Of a stretch of DNA of 15,821 bases, positions 1 through 6,858 are shown piece after piece (the stretch's first letter is position 1; each line of letters starts with the position of its first letter). This DNA comes from Cyanobacteriota bacterium (GTDB lineage: Bacteria > Cyanobacteriota > Cyanobacteriia > Leptolyngbyales > Leptolyngbyaceae), in assembly GCA_027482985.1 (NCBI GenBank), contig JAIXVO010000192.1:1-15821 (forward strand), read 5' to 3'. Below the pieces are notes generated by a model that was not told the DNA's origin, did no database searches, and saw only the letters and a program-made list of their open reading frames with translations. Both the position numbers and the translations under genes were made by a program.

Positions 1-165
1 CGACGTGAGCGCTCAGCCGAACGAAGTCAGGAGCGCAGAAAGATGATCGTAGAGACGCGCCGCTGGCACGTCTCCGCCCGGATTCTAGCGGCAGACATCC
101 CGATCCGTAACGAGACATTCAGATTTACAGTTGACGTTCATTGCCGCCCCTCTGCCCTCTGCCCC
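1..165. other. Intergenic stretch with repeat remnants
   Basis: No convincing coding sequence is visible. The left end (about 1-38) resembles half of the TTCGACT...GAGTCGAA repeat type seen complete at 9880-9927. Positions 51-75 hold an imperfect hairpin of the GAGACGTGCC family. About 143-166 is C-rich with a short heptad-like repeat (CTCTGCC about twice) just beyond the stop codon of the epimerase-like gene, and GCCCC/GGGGC near 161-182 could form a short stem around that stop. The frame open on the plus strand from 43 runs through the hairpin and then antisense to the epimerase gene, so I do not call it. Confidence 0.5.
51..75. repeat. Palindromic repeat, GAGACGTGCC family, copy 1
   Basis: Two 11-base arms (51-61 and 65-75) are inverted around the trinucleotide GCT, with two mispaired positions. 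The same arrangement, arm-GCT-arm, occurs at 6449-6473 as a perfect inverted repeat, and in reverse orientation at 6628-6652. All three lie between genes. It is a dispersed hairpin repeat; no function is visible. Confidence 0.75.
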
Positions 166-1128
166 CTAATGTTTCCGGGGCGGCACACCACTGAGTTTCA
201 ACACATCGGCAATCGAAGAACAGTAAGTCAGTTGCCCAAAAGTGGCGGGGGTGACAGGATTTTGGTGGGTGAAGTAGCGATACTGGATGGCAAATCGATC
301 CCAGGCTTCCACCTTAATGCGCAGCACCTTGAAGATGAAATCCAGCAGGCGTTGGGTCAGCGGAATGCGGAAATAAATGCGTTTGTTTAAATAGGTGCAG
401 GCATCCTCGATCGCCTGGTCAGCAGTGATTGACGGATTGCCCAACACCAACTCGTGGGAATCGTCCACTGTTAATGGACAATCCACGAGATGCCGCACAA
501 TTTCCGCCACATCCCGCGAGTGAATGTAGTGAAACGCACCATCAATACTAAAAAAGCGGATCAGGTTTAACCACTTAAATTCTTTGGCAATGCCAGACGA
601 AATATGAGACCAAGGCTTCGTCGCATCGCCCCCCAGCAGCAGGGTGGGAAACAGGGTGACGACATTCGGCGCGATCGCCAATTTGGCAATCTGGCGATGG
701 CAGACATATTTGGAGCGGACATAATCCGTGCCAAATTCTCCCGCTTCTTTGAGGGGCTGGTTATTGCGATCGAGGATGCTGGCGGTCGAGAAATAAATCA
801 CCCGCTGACACAGGTCAGGATTGAGGAGATTCAGCAACCGCAGTGTTTTGACCACATTGATGTCATACACTTCCTGGGGACCACCCCAGGCAGTTGCCGC
901 CAAAATCGCACAGTCTACCGTTTTCAGTAAATCCCCAAACTGCTCGATGTCGTGCATATTACCTGGGAGGACTGTAATGCCGGGACGGGCGTCACAGTCT
1001 ACCTTGAGCTTGTCTGGATTCCTGACCAGCAGGAACAGATCATGCTCTGTCTCTTTAATTAAGGTTTCGACTAGATAGTGACCTACACAGCCACTGGCAC
1101 CAGTCACAAAAATCCGTTTGGGTGACAT
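166..1128 (-). CDS. NAD(P)-dependent epimerase/dehydratase-like protein (extended SDR)
   Basis: A 320-residue protein of the extended short-chain dehydrogenase/epimerase superfamily. Visible features are a Rossmann nucleotide-binding loop GASGCVG at residues 10-16, a serine-rich strand FSTAS at 113-117, and a YxxxK catalytic pair at Tyr136 and Lys140. A long substrate-binding C-terminal half follows. The substrate cannot be told from sequence; nucleotide sugars are usual in the superfamily but other small molecules are common. I start at the ATG at 1126-1128, because it places the protein two residues before the first Rossmann strand. A TTG at 1177-1179 would add 17 unlikely residues. No clear ribosome binding site precedes the ATG. 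It lies 57 bases downstream of hemE on the same strand and may be co-transcribed with it, which alone does not show a tetrapyrrole role. Confidence 0.88.
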   Translation of the reverse strand: MSPKRIFVTGASGCVGHYLVETLIKETEHDLFLLVRNPDKLKVDCDARPGITVLPGNMHDIEQFGDLLKTVDCAILAATAWGGPQEVYDINVVKTLRLLNLLNPDLCQRVIYFSTASILDRNNQPLKEAGEFGTDYVRSKYVCHRQIAKLAIAPNVVTLFPTLLLGGDATKPWSHISSGIAKEFKWLNLIRFFSIDGAFHYIHSRDVAEIVRHLVDCPLTVDDSHELVLGNPSITADQAIEDACTYLNKRIYFRIPLTQRLLDFIFKVLRIKVEAWDRFAIQYRYFTHQNPVTPATFGQLTYCSSIADVLKLSGVPPRKH

Positions 1129-1185
1129 CGGGAAGCTTAGGATGAATAGCAGGTTGTGGATCTCGACACCAACTCCCAAACCTCG

Positions 1186-2250
1186 TTAAGCGTGAATGGC
1201 GAGTAGTTGATCGGCTTGCTTGGCGGTCTCAAAGAAGAATGCAGCATTCTCTTCGGGCGTGTTTGGCAGAATACCATGTCCCAGGTTCAGAATGTGTTTA
1301 TGACCTCCCGCTTTACGGATGGTGTCCAGAATGCGATCGCGAATTAAGTCTTTCGACCCAAACAACACACCCGGATCGACGTTCCCCTGCACCCCCAGAT
1401 CAAACCCCAGACGTTGACGGGCATCCGCCATATCTACCGTCCAGTCTACGCTGATAATATCCACACCGGACTGCCCCATGCGCTCCAGTACCCCAGCACT
1501 GCCGCTGATGTAAAGGATTAAGGGGGTATCGGGATGGGTTTCCTTGACCTGGCGGATCACCCGTTGCTGATAGGGTAAGGCAAAAATGTCGTAATCCTGC
1601 GGACTCAGATGCCCCGCCCAGGAATCAAACATCTGCACAATCTGAGCGCCGCTATCGATTTGATAGCACACATAGGTGGCGATCGAGTCGGCAATCTTGC
1701 CTAAGAACTCATGCAGCATGGCGGGCTCATTGAACGCCATGCCCTTGATGATGGAATAATCTTTGGAACTCTTACCCTCGATCGCATAGGCCGCCAAAGT
1801 CCAGGGTGCGCCCACAAAGCCTAAAACAGTTGCCTGGTTGCCGACTTCCTGGCGCAACGTTTGTAGGATTTCGCGAATGAAGGGCAATGACTCCGCTGGC
1901 TCTAAGGGGCGCACTTGTTGAATTTGTTCCCGCGTGCGAATCGGCGGATCGATGATCGGCCCGCGGCTTTCGATGATGTCGAAGGGAATGCCCATCCCCG
2001 GCAGCGGTGTCAAAATATCGGAAAATAATATCACCCCATCCGGTTGAAACGCCCGGAAGGGTTGCAACGAAATCTCAATGGCAAGATCGACTTTCTCAGA
2101 GCGATCGCGAAACGACGGATACCGATCCCGCAGGTCCCGATACACTTTCATATACCGTCCCGCCTGCCGCATCATCCAGACAGGGGGGCGATCGACAACT
2201 TCTCCGCGTGCGGCTCTCAGCAAGTAAGGAACCTGGGTTGACCCGGTCAT
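1186..2250 (-). CDS. hemE: Uroporphyrinogen decarboxylase
   Basis: Cytoplasmic HemE decarboxylates the four acetate side chains of uroporphyrinogen III to give coproporphyrinogen III, on the common path to heme, chlorophyll and phycobilins. The protein has 354 residues, the normal length. The family signature [12 protein letters not shown] is at residues 23-34, with the substrate-binding arginines and glutamine (Arg28, Gln29, Arg32). A FSDIL motif carries the conserved aspartate (Asp78), and a second signature [16 protein letters not shown] lies near residues 143-158. The C-terminal GHGILP motif is also present. The ATG at 2248-2250 gives the expected N-terminus, and AGGA lies about ten bases upstream. 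The epimerase-like gene follows on the same strand. The 211-base gap to the divergent heptad gene should hold the promoter, but I cannot pick one. Confidence 0.98.
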   Translation of the reverse strand: MTGSTQVPYLLRAARGEVVDRPPVWMMRQAGRYMKVYRDLRDRYPSFRDRSEKVDLAIEISLQPFRAFQPDGVILFSDILTPLPGMGIPFDIIESRGPIIDPPIRTREQIQQVRPLEPAESLPFIREILQTLRQEVGNQATVLGFVGAPWTLAAYAIEGKSSKDYSIIKGMAFNEPAMLHEFLGKIADSIATYVCYQIDSGAQIVQMFDSWAGHLSPQDYDIFALPYQQRVIRQVKETHPDTPLILYISGSAGVLERMGQSGVDIISVDWTVDMADARQRLGFDLGVQGNVDPGVLFGSKDLIRDRILDTIRKAGGHKHILNLGHGILPNTPEENAAFFFETAKQADQLLAIHA

Positions 2251-2414
2251 CTAACTACGTCCTACGTGTTCTCTTAGGTGCATCTGTTAGCTTACCACTC
2301 TCAGATCCCCGTTTTTGGTGATTTGCCGGAAACTGTGAGTTTTTGTCCCACTCTGGACGCGATGACCTGTCCCGCAGTGAGGGCACTCCCCCGGCTCAAA
2401 ATGAGCGATCGCTG

Positions 2415-2420
2415 TATAAT
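2415..2420 (+). promoter_or_regulatory. Candidate -10 element for the heptad-repeat gene
   Basis: A perfect TATAAT lies 41 bases before the ATG at 2462, just after a HIP1 octamer. No good -35 hexamer stands 16-18 bases upstream. Transcription would begin near 2427. Confidence 0.4.
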
Positions 2421-2449
2421 CAACTCACTTTGATCAGCGGTTTGCCAAC

Positions 2450-2453
2450 GGAG
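2450..2453 (+). promoter_or_regulatory. Ribosome binding site of the heptad-repeat gene
   Basis: GGAG stands 8 bases before the ATG at 2462, at good spacing, and supports that start. Confidence 0.6.
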
Positions 2454-2461
2454 CCGAATTC

Positions 2462-2986
2462 ATGTCTGATTTAGTGGAAATTAAGTCTGACTTGGCGGAA
2501 ATCAAGCACGATATCCAGCCCATGAATGCCAGCCTCCAACTCCTCTCTGACCAGATCGCACTGTTGGCGATCGCCATCGATCGCCTGATTCAAACCGTCG
2601 AGCGGGCAGAACGCTCCTCCGAACGCAATGCCGCCGCCGCCGAACGGAATGCCCAGACCGCAGATCGCATCCTGGAAACAGCAGACCGCATCTTCGAGCT
2701 GACCGAACGCAATGCCCAGACCGCAGATCGCATCTTCGAGCTGACCGAACGGAATGCCCAGACCGCAGATCGCATCCTGGAAACGGCAGACCGGATCTTG
2801 GCATCGACAGACCGCATTCTGGAGATGACAGAGCGGAATGCTCAGACATCAGACCGGATTATGGAGAAAATTAATCGCAATGCCGAGGTGGTTGAGCGGC
2901 AGGCGGAAGTTGCCGATCGCAATGCGAAGACGGTCGCGGAGTTAGTCAGTATGGTCAATCATTTGCTGTCTGGACGAGCCAGTTAG
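2462..2986 (+). CDS. Heptad-repeat coiled-coil protein, function unknown
   Basis: I do not recognise a named family. The 174-residue protein has no signal peptide and no membrane segment. Residues 1-40 form a helix-prone N-terminal part (MSDLVEIKSDLAEIK...). From Arg41 to about residue 159 there are 17 unbroken seven-residue units, each beginning with Arg and mostly ending in Glu or Asp. They are of two types: an Asn type (RNAQTAD and variants) and an Ile type (RILETAD, RIFELTE). The unit order is irregular. The last 15 residues (ELVSMVNHLLSGRAS) look like a closing helix. A long parallel coiled coil is the obvious fold. The DNA of the Asn and Ile units is itself nearly repeated (for example around 2690-2790), so the array probably grew by duplication. 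The gene has its own -10 box, ribosome binding site and a downstream hairpin, suggesting a single-gene transcript. The antisense frames open across it are mirrors of the repeat. Confidence 0.85.
   Translation: MSDLVEIKSDLAEIKHDIQPMNASLQLLSDQIALLAIAIDRLIQTVERAERSSERNAAAAERNAQTADRILETADRIFELTERNAQTADRIFELTERNAQTADRILETADRILASTDRILEMTERNAQTSDRIMEKINRNAEVVERQAEVADRNAKTVAELVSMVNHLLSGRAS
2654..2868 (+). repeat. 21- and 42-base internal coding repeats of the heptad gene
   Basis: Near-identical blocks encode RNAQTAD followed by RILETAD or RIFELTE. They recur with periods that are multiples of 21 bases, the length of one heptad codon block. The clearest pair is the 42-base unit starting near 2701 and again near 2743. 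Boundaries are by eye. Confidence 0.7.
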
Positions 2987-2992
2987 TGTAGG

Positions 2993-3024
2993 AGCGTTCC
3001 CAGTTAGAGCCAACTGGGAACGCT
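2993..3024. terminator. Strong hairpin between convergent genes
   Basis: A perfect 13-base inverted repeat (2993-3005 and 3012-3024) encloses a 6-base loop, AGAGCC. On the plus strand it is followed after six bases by TTTTATTT, so it fits an intrinsic terminator of the heptad gene. On the minus strand no T-run follows, but the hairpin lies just past the stop of the secreted-protein gene and could stabilise that mRNA end as well. Confidence 0.75.
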
Positions 3025-3032
3025 GAGAGGTT

Positions 3033-4187
3033 TTATTTGACGATGCAAATTCCACCCACGCTGACGGTGCAGTTGACGGGTTTAGTTGCCACGTCTAAAT
3101 TGCCCGTTTTGGCGTTGTAAGTGTATTCGCCCGCCCGCACCAGGCGGTTGGGAGTCGCGCAGTACTGGTAGATTTGGGTGCCTTCGGGGAAATTCACCAC
3201 CGCAACTGTGTTCCGTGCGGCTGGGCAAGCATCCAGGACGGTTAAGCCGTATTCATTTTGGAGCAATTGCCGACGGGCATCGGGGGTGACTGGGGTGGTG
3301 GGAGTAGTCGGAGTGGTGGGAGTAGTCGGAGTGGTGGGAGTAGGGGTGCCGGGGGCAGCAGCCGTGAGGACATCGGTGGTGGGGTTGTAGCGGTAGGTGC
3401 CGGGTTGCACGAAGCGAGTGGGGGTGGCGCAGTAGGTGTAGTCGCGGCCATCTTGGGGATCGGTCAGGGTGATTTGAGCCACGCCAGTGGCAGGAGAGGG
3501 ACAGCGATCGAGAATGTTCAGTTGCAGGCGGCTGGCGAGGAGGTCGCGCCGCGCATCCACCAGTTTGATGCTACGGGAGGCTTCTTCATAGGTGTAGACT
3601 CCGGCTTCGATGTCGCGGGTACAGCGTTCTTCATTACCAATGCGAATTCTGGCCACATTGGGTACGCCACACCCAATGACGCGGAGTTTGAGCACATTTT
3701 GCATCACCTGATCGGCCTGGGAAACGGTCGCAGGTGCGCCACTCAAGCCATCAATTTCGAGGCTGTAGCGGCCGGCGGTATTGTTGCGACCTACGACAAT
3801 CAGGCGATAGTTGCCGGGACGCACCACCTGATAGCGGAAGACACCCGGATTTTCGCTGTAGGCCACTTGCCGCCCAGAGGGGTCTAACAGGATCAGTGCG
3901 GGACGAAGGGCACTGCCGTCTTCCGGCTCAATGGAAATCTCAATGCTGTCGCCCCGTTGTGCGGTAAACGTATGTTCTTCGCCTCGCGCCCGTTGCGTAG
4001 GGGCACCAGTGCGGGTGGTGTTTCTAAATTGGAAGGCGGGTGAAGTGGTGCGGACTAGGCCATTAATCTTATCGCCGTCCTTCAACGCCACACTGGCAGC
4101 GATATCGCCGATCGCCCCAATGGTAAACACCGCGATCGCGATCGCCGCTGCCAGTCTGCGAGGTTGTGAACCCTTCGTCATAGTCAT
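3033..4187 (-). CDS. Secreted protein with PPC-like domain and three two-cysteine repeats
   Basis: A 384-residue exported protein. Residues 1-33 are a signal peptide: twin Arg at 10-11, an Ala/Ile-rich core and a likely cut after SVA. Residues about 70-146 resemble a bacterial pre-peptidase C-terminal (PPC) beta-sandwich (FTAQRGDSIEISI..., PGNYRLIVVG). Three related units follow at about 167-211, 222-276 and 314-368. Each has two cysteines (173/189, 229/253, 321/343) and a closing AG.Y.Y or PGTYRY strand. Units 2 and 3 are joined by a Pro/Thr linker, repeated TTP, at 281-302. A tail pair, Cys373 and Cys381, ends the protein. Eight cysteines in four plausible pairs suit an oxidising compartment. 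AGGAG at 4192-4196 precedes ATG at 4187; an ATG at 4181 is equally possible. No catalytic motif is visible. A structural or binding role on the cell envelope is only an inference. Confidence 0.82.
   Translation of the reverse strand: MTMTKGSQPRRLAAAIAIAVFTIGAIGDIAASVALKDGDKINGLVRTTSPAFQFRNTTRTGAPTQRARGEEHTFTAQRGDSIEISIEPEDGSALRPALILLDPSGRQVAYSENPGVFRYQVVRPGNYRLIVVGRNNTAGRYSLEIDGLSGAPATVSQADQVMQNVLKLRVIGCGVPNVARIRIGNEERCTRDIEAGVYTYEEASRSIKLVDARRDLLASRLQLNILDRCPSPATGVAQITLTDPQDGRDYTYCATPTRFVQPGTYRYNPTTDVLTAAAPGTPTPTTPTTPTTPTTPTTPVTPDARRQLLQNEYGLTVLDACPAARNTVAVVNFPEGTQIYQYCATPNRLVRAGEYTYNAKTGNLDVATKPVNCTVSVGGICIVK
3295..3343 (-). repeat. 18-base tandem repeat coding for the Thr/Thr/Pro linker
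   Basis: Two and a half copies of an 18-base unit (plus-strand 3295-3312, 3313-3330, and partial 3331-3343), with no mismatch by eye, encode the TTP linker. Such arrays can change copy number by slippage, so linker length may vary between strains. Confidence 0.85.
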
Positions 4188-4244
4188 GAATCTCCTATTC
4201 CTGGTGAAATGAACTCGTGTTGATCAAATTACAGCTCATGACGA

Positions 4245-4274
4245 AGTGCTGGAAAACAAAAGTTCCCCAGCACT
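4245..4274. other. Hairpin between sugar transferase and secreted-protein genes
   Basis: AGTGCTGG (4245-4252) and CCAGCACT (4267-4274) form a perfect 8-base stem around 14 bases. An inner GGAA/TTCC could extend it with a bulge. It lies 45 bases beyond the sugar transferase stop on the minus strand and about 58 bases before the secreted-protein start. No T-run follows on that strand, so it may be a weak terminator, a processing site or a leader structure. Confidence 0.5.
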
Positions 4275-4319
4275 GATGATTGGCGATCGCGACTGTTCCC
4301 AGCGGCGATTGGCTACGCC

Positions 4320-5024
4320 TTAATAAGCCCCATTGCCTTTAGGGAAAATCACCACCCCAATGGTTTTGACGACAATCCAGAAATCCATCCAGAGATTGCG
4401 ACAGTTGACGTAGTAAACATCAATCTGGACGCGGCGGGGATAGGGAATGTCATTGCGTCCCGAAACTTGCCACAGTCCGGTAATGCCGGGTCGAGCGGTT
4501 AAGACTCGATCCATATATTTGCCGTATTTGGGCAGTTCTTCTTCCACCAGGGGGCGGGGGCCGACCACACTCATGTCACCTTTGAGGACATTCCAAAACT
4601 GGGGAAACTCGTCCAGACTGGTGACTCTGAGAAATTTGCCAATCCAGGTGATCCGAGGATCTCGCCGCAGTTTGAAATTGGCTTGAAACTCCCGCCGCAA
4701 TCGGGGCGATCGCTCCATCATTTGTTGTAAGACCGTGTCCGCATCCTCAACCATCGTGCGGAACTTGAAGCAATTGAAGCGGCGATAATTCTTGCCTACC
4801 CGCTCCTGGACGTAAAAAATCGGTCCCGGAGAACTGGCGGCAATTAGCAGCACCAGTAACAGGTACAACGGCGAAAACAGAATCAGCACAGTCAATGAAA
4901 AGAGGATATCAAACGTTCGCTTTGCGGCTTCACCGTGAACGGCATCCCCTAGCAGCGGCACCACGCCACGTCTAAGAACTGCTCGAAGCGATTTACCGGA
5001 GACGAGTTGACTTTCAGCAGTCAT
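4320..5024 (-). CDS. Sugar transferase (polyprenol-phosphate glycosyl-1-phosphate transferase)
   Basis: A 234-residue bacterial sugar transferase of the WcaJ/WbaP C-terminal, PglC-like type. It moves a sugar-1-phosphate from a nucleotide sugar to a membrane polyprenyl phosphate, the first step of an exopolysaccharide or glycan repeat unit. One hydrophobic segment lies at about residues 39-62, likely a re-entrant membrane helix. Family motifs follow: SSPGPIFYVQERVGKN at 64-79, FKFRTM at 86-91, the catalytic-type Asp138-Glu139 in SLDEFPQF, GDMSVVGPRPLVEEE near 149-163, and RPGITGLWQVSGR at 179-190. It lacks the large N-terminal multi-helix domain of WcaJ/WbaP, so it is the minimal form. I choose ATG 5024 because AAGGAG (5029-5034) sits four bases upstream; the open frame extends only to a GTG at 5051. 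It follows the GT4 gene on the same strand. Confidence 0.95.
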   Translation of the reverse strand: MTAESQLVSGKSLRAVLRRGVVPLLGDAVHGEAAKRTFDILFSLTVLILFSPLYLLLVLLIAASSPGPIFYVQERVGKNYRRFNCFKFRTMVEDADTVLQQMMERSPRLRREFQANFKLRRDPRITWIGKFLRVTSLDEFPQFWNVLKGDMSVVGPRPLVEEELPKYGKYMDRVLTARPGITGLWQVSGRNDIPYPRRVQIDVYYVNCRNLWMDFWIVVKTIGVVIFPKGNGAY

Positions 5025-5028
5025 TTTA

Positions 5029-5034
5029 CTCCTT
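5029..5034 (-). promoter_or_regulatory. Ribosome binding site fixing the sugar transferase start
   Basis: AAGGAG on the minus strand, four bases before ATG 5024, argues against the upstream GTG at 5051. Confidence 0.7.
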
Positions 5035-5144
5035 GCGTATCCACACCACACACACAGTCCTGATCATAAAGCCACTGTCCACATCTACGCTGTCTTTCAT
5101 CCCAATTCAGTGAAAATTTGTGGATTCAGAGCGAGTTTATGGGT

Positions 5145-6314
5145 TTACAGTGAGTTTTTTGTCCGAAATTCCTCATAACTTTGCGCTAAAAACTGGTGAT
5201 AACGCTGTTGAAAAATCTCCGGACTAAATCGCAACGCCTGAGACCGAATTAATTCCGGCTGAAACCGTTGCTGGTACTGCTCAAACTCCGCGATCGCCGC
5301 CACCAGGTCAGCCACCGTTTGCTGCGGGAACAGGATGCCCGTTCCTTTTTCCTCGTGTTGACGAATATCTCGTACCGTCTCTAGCGTGCCCCCCGCCCCC
5401 AACGCAATCACAGGTGTGCCACAAGCCTGAGCTTCCACGGGCGCAATCCCAAAATCCTCCAGTGCAGCATAAACAAAGGCTTTCGCCCCCGCCATATACT
5501 GATTCACCACAGCATCCGGTTGCCAGCCCAGCAATTGCACATTCGGTTGAGCGATCTGACGTAGCCGCGCCAATTCGGTTCCACTCCCAATCACCACCAG
5601 CGATCGCCCCGATTGATTAAACGCTTCCACAATCAGGCCAATTTTTTTGTAGCTGACCAACCGCGACACCGTGAGATAGTAATCCTCTTTTTGTGCCTGG
5701 AACTGGAAGCGATCGGTATTCACGGGTGGATAAATCACCTCTGCAGAGCGGCGGTAACAGCGCCAGATCCGTCTCGCTGTGTTGTGCGAATTCGCAATGA
5801 AATAATCCACTCGATTCGCGGTAATCACGTCCCACTGCCGCAAACGATGCAGCAAGTAGCGCGTCAACACTCCCGGCAACCCTTGCCCCGCCCGACTGTT
5901 CTCCAAATAATCAAACGTCAGATCCCAGGCATACCGCAGCGGCGCGTGGCAATAACAGACGTGCATCTGATCCGCGCGGGTGAGCACCCCCTTCGCCACA
6001 CAATGCGACGAGGACAAAATCACGTCGTACTGCTGCAAATCCAGTTGCTCGATCGCGAGTGGCAATAACGGTAAATACTTTTGCACCCCGTTGCGCGCGC
6101 CGGGAAAGTGCTGCAAAAACGTTGTCCCAATCTGCCGCTGATACAGATAACTCTCGGGATTCGCCGATTCAAAATCAATCAGCGCATAGAGATCCGCATC
6201 CAGCGATCGCAAAATTTCCTGCACCACCAATTCTGATCCACCCGTCGCCTGCGGGGTCAGCCACTCATGCACCAGCGCCAGCCTTGCCGCAGCCAATCCG
6301 CGATCGCTCCTCAT
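5145..6314 (-). CDS. Glycosyltransferase family 4 protein
   Basis: A 389-residue retaining GT-B glycosyltransferase. The N-terminal domain begins with LALVHEWLTPQATGGSE (residues 12-28), where the Gly-Gly turn binds the acceptor or nucleotide. The C-terminal domain carries SRLVSYKK (217-224), the VIGSGTE loop (241-247) and the GT4 E-x7-E signature, Glu286 to Glu294 in EDFGIAPVE, followed by QACGTPVIA. No membrane segment is seen; such enzymes sit on the inner face of the cytoplasmic membrane. The sugar is unknown. With the neighbouring sugar transferase, 120 bases downstream on the same strand, it forms an exopolysaccharide-type pair: one loads the first sugar onto the lipid, the other would extend it. 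Start is uncertain. ATG 6314 is the only ATG near the domain, while the frame opens at GTG 6329. No strong ribosome binding site supports either. Confidence 0.94.
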   Translation of the reverse strand: MRSDRGLAAARLALVHEWLTPQATGGSELVVQEILRSLDADLYALIDFESANPESYLYQRQIGTTFLQHFPGARNGVQKYLPLLPLAIEQLDLQQYDVILSSSHCVAKGVLTRADQMHVCYCHAPLRYAWDLTFDYLENSRAGQGLPGVLTRYLLHRLRQWDVITANRVDYFIANSHNTARRIWRCYRRSAEVIYPPVNTDRFQFQAQKEDYYLTVSRLVSYKKIGLIVEAFNQSGRSLVVIGSGTELARLRQIAQPNVQLLGWQPDAVVNQYMAGAKAFVYAALEDFGIAPVEAQACGTPVIALGAGGTLETVRDIRQHEEKGTGILFPQQTVADLVAAIAEFEQYQQRFQPELIRSQALRFSPEIFQQRYHQFLAQSYEEFRTKNSL

Positions 6315-6360
6315 GTCCCAATTCACCACAGGTTACGCCAGCAGTATACGTTGAATTGGC

Positions 6361-6473
6361 GGGAGGGGGAGGAAGGAGGAGGGAGGAGGGAGGAGTCAGG
6401 AGTCAGGAGTCAGGAGTCAGAAGAGAAGGCATGGCGGCAAATTATTGTAGAGACGTGCCGCTGGCACGTCTCT
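6361..6473 (+). repeat. Composite repeat element, forward copy
   Basis: A G/A-rich run (6361-6391) leads into four exact GGAGTCA heptamers (6392-6419), then GAAGAGAAGG. After a short gap comes ATTGTAGAGACG and a perfect 11-base inverted repeat around GCT (6449-6459 and 6463-6473). The same parts in the same order occur on the other strand at 6628-6725. Heptamer tandem repeats and hairpins of this sort are widespread between genes in filamentous cyanobacteria. Confidence 0.75.
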
Positions 6474-6627
6474 GCCGGGAGCCAGGGGACACGCAACAAA
6501 CTCCGGAGCAGAAAAACCGTCTGCGATGAAACCCGTACACCGCCAACGACAAAAATTGTATGATCAACAAATTTTTCCTAGAAATGCCCGCCCGTCTCTC
6601 TCTAGCTTTTAGCGCTTGTCTTCCGGT

Positions 6628-6725
6628 GGAGACGTACCAGCGGTACGTCTCTACAATCTTTCTCTTCCTGGTTTTCCTCCCCTCCCTTCCCTCCTGACTC
6701 CTGACTCCTATCTTCCTCTCCCTCC
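6628..6725 (-). repeat. Composite repeat element, reverse copy
   Basis: Read on the minus strand this repeats the forward copy: a purine-rich run, two exact GGAGTCA units (plus-strand TGACTCC at 6695-6701 and 6702-6708), AGGAAGAGAAAG, ATTGTAGAGACG, and the GCT-centred palindrome (6628-6638 and 6642-6652, one G-T pair). Inner arm bases differ from the forward copy symmetrically (GTGCC versus GTACC, with GGCAC versus GGTAC), so pairing is kept. Confidence 0.75.
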
Positions 6726-6728
6726 CTT

Positions 6729-6763
6729 AAAAAAAAGACCGGATTCCACGAATCTCGGTCTTT
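6729..6763 (-). terminator. Intrinsic terminator, minus strand
   Basis: On the minus strand, an 8-base stem AAAGACCG/CGGTCTTT (6756-6763 with 6734-6741) is extended by GATT/AATC across a one-base bulge, with loop CGTGG. The run of eight T (plus-strand A at 6729-6736) follows directly. This is a textbook terminator. It would end either the RqcH transcript or a separate small RNA starting near 6857. Confidence 0.88.
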
Positions 6764-6858
6764 GAAAGGTTTTCTGCGTTGTTCTCTCAAATGGAGGAAC
6801 CCAACTTGCGCGTTCCCAAACTTGCAGCGGGTTATAGGATTATTCATCCCCTCTTGGG
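6734..6858 (-). ncRNA. Candidate small RNA or structured 3' UTR
   Basis: On the minus strand a TACAAT box (plus-strand ATTGTA, 6863-6868) lies in AT-rich DNA, about 125 bases before a strong terminator, with no convincing reading frame between. The interval contains two near-direct repeats (GCAAGTTTGGG and GCAAGTTGGG) and can form alternative stems, GGAAC with GTTCC (6796-6800/6812-6816) or AACCC with GGGTT (6798-6802/6829-6833). No good -35 hexamer is seen. I do not recognise 6S, Yfr1, SRP RNA or tmRNA features. The open frame starting MNNPITR runs through the terminator, so it is unlikely to be a gene. The alternative is simply a long 3' UTR of the RqcH gene. Confidence 0.4.

Noticed and set aside
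2502..2849. Antisense open frames across the heptad gene (about 115 and 75 codons)
   Set aside because: They mirror the repeated codons of the plus-strand gene, lack start signals and have the low-complexity look of reverse translation; the plus strand has a -10 box, ribosome binding site and terminator.
3258..3887. A 209-codon plus-strand frame rich in Gly and Ser
   Set aside because: It lies wholly opposite the secreted-protein gene, whose signal peptide, ribosome binding site and cysteine repeats are clear; the Gly/Ser run is the mirror of the Thr-Pro linker.
6602..6847. An 81-codon minus-strand frame starting MNNPITR
   Set aside because: It reads through the intrinsic terminator, the heptamer repeats and the palindrome, so the open frame is accidental.
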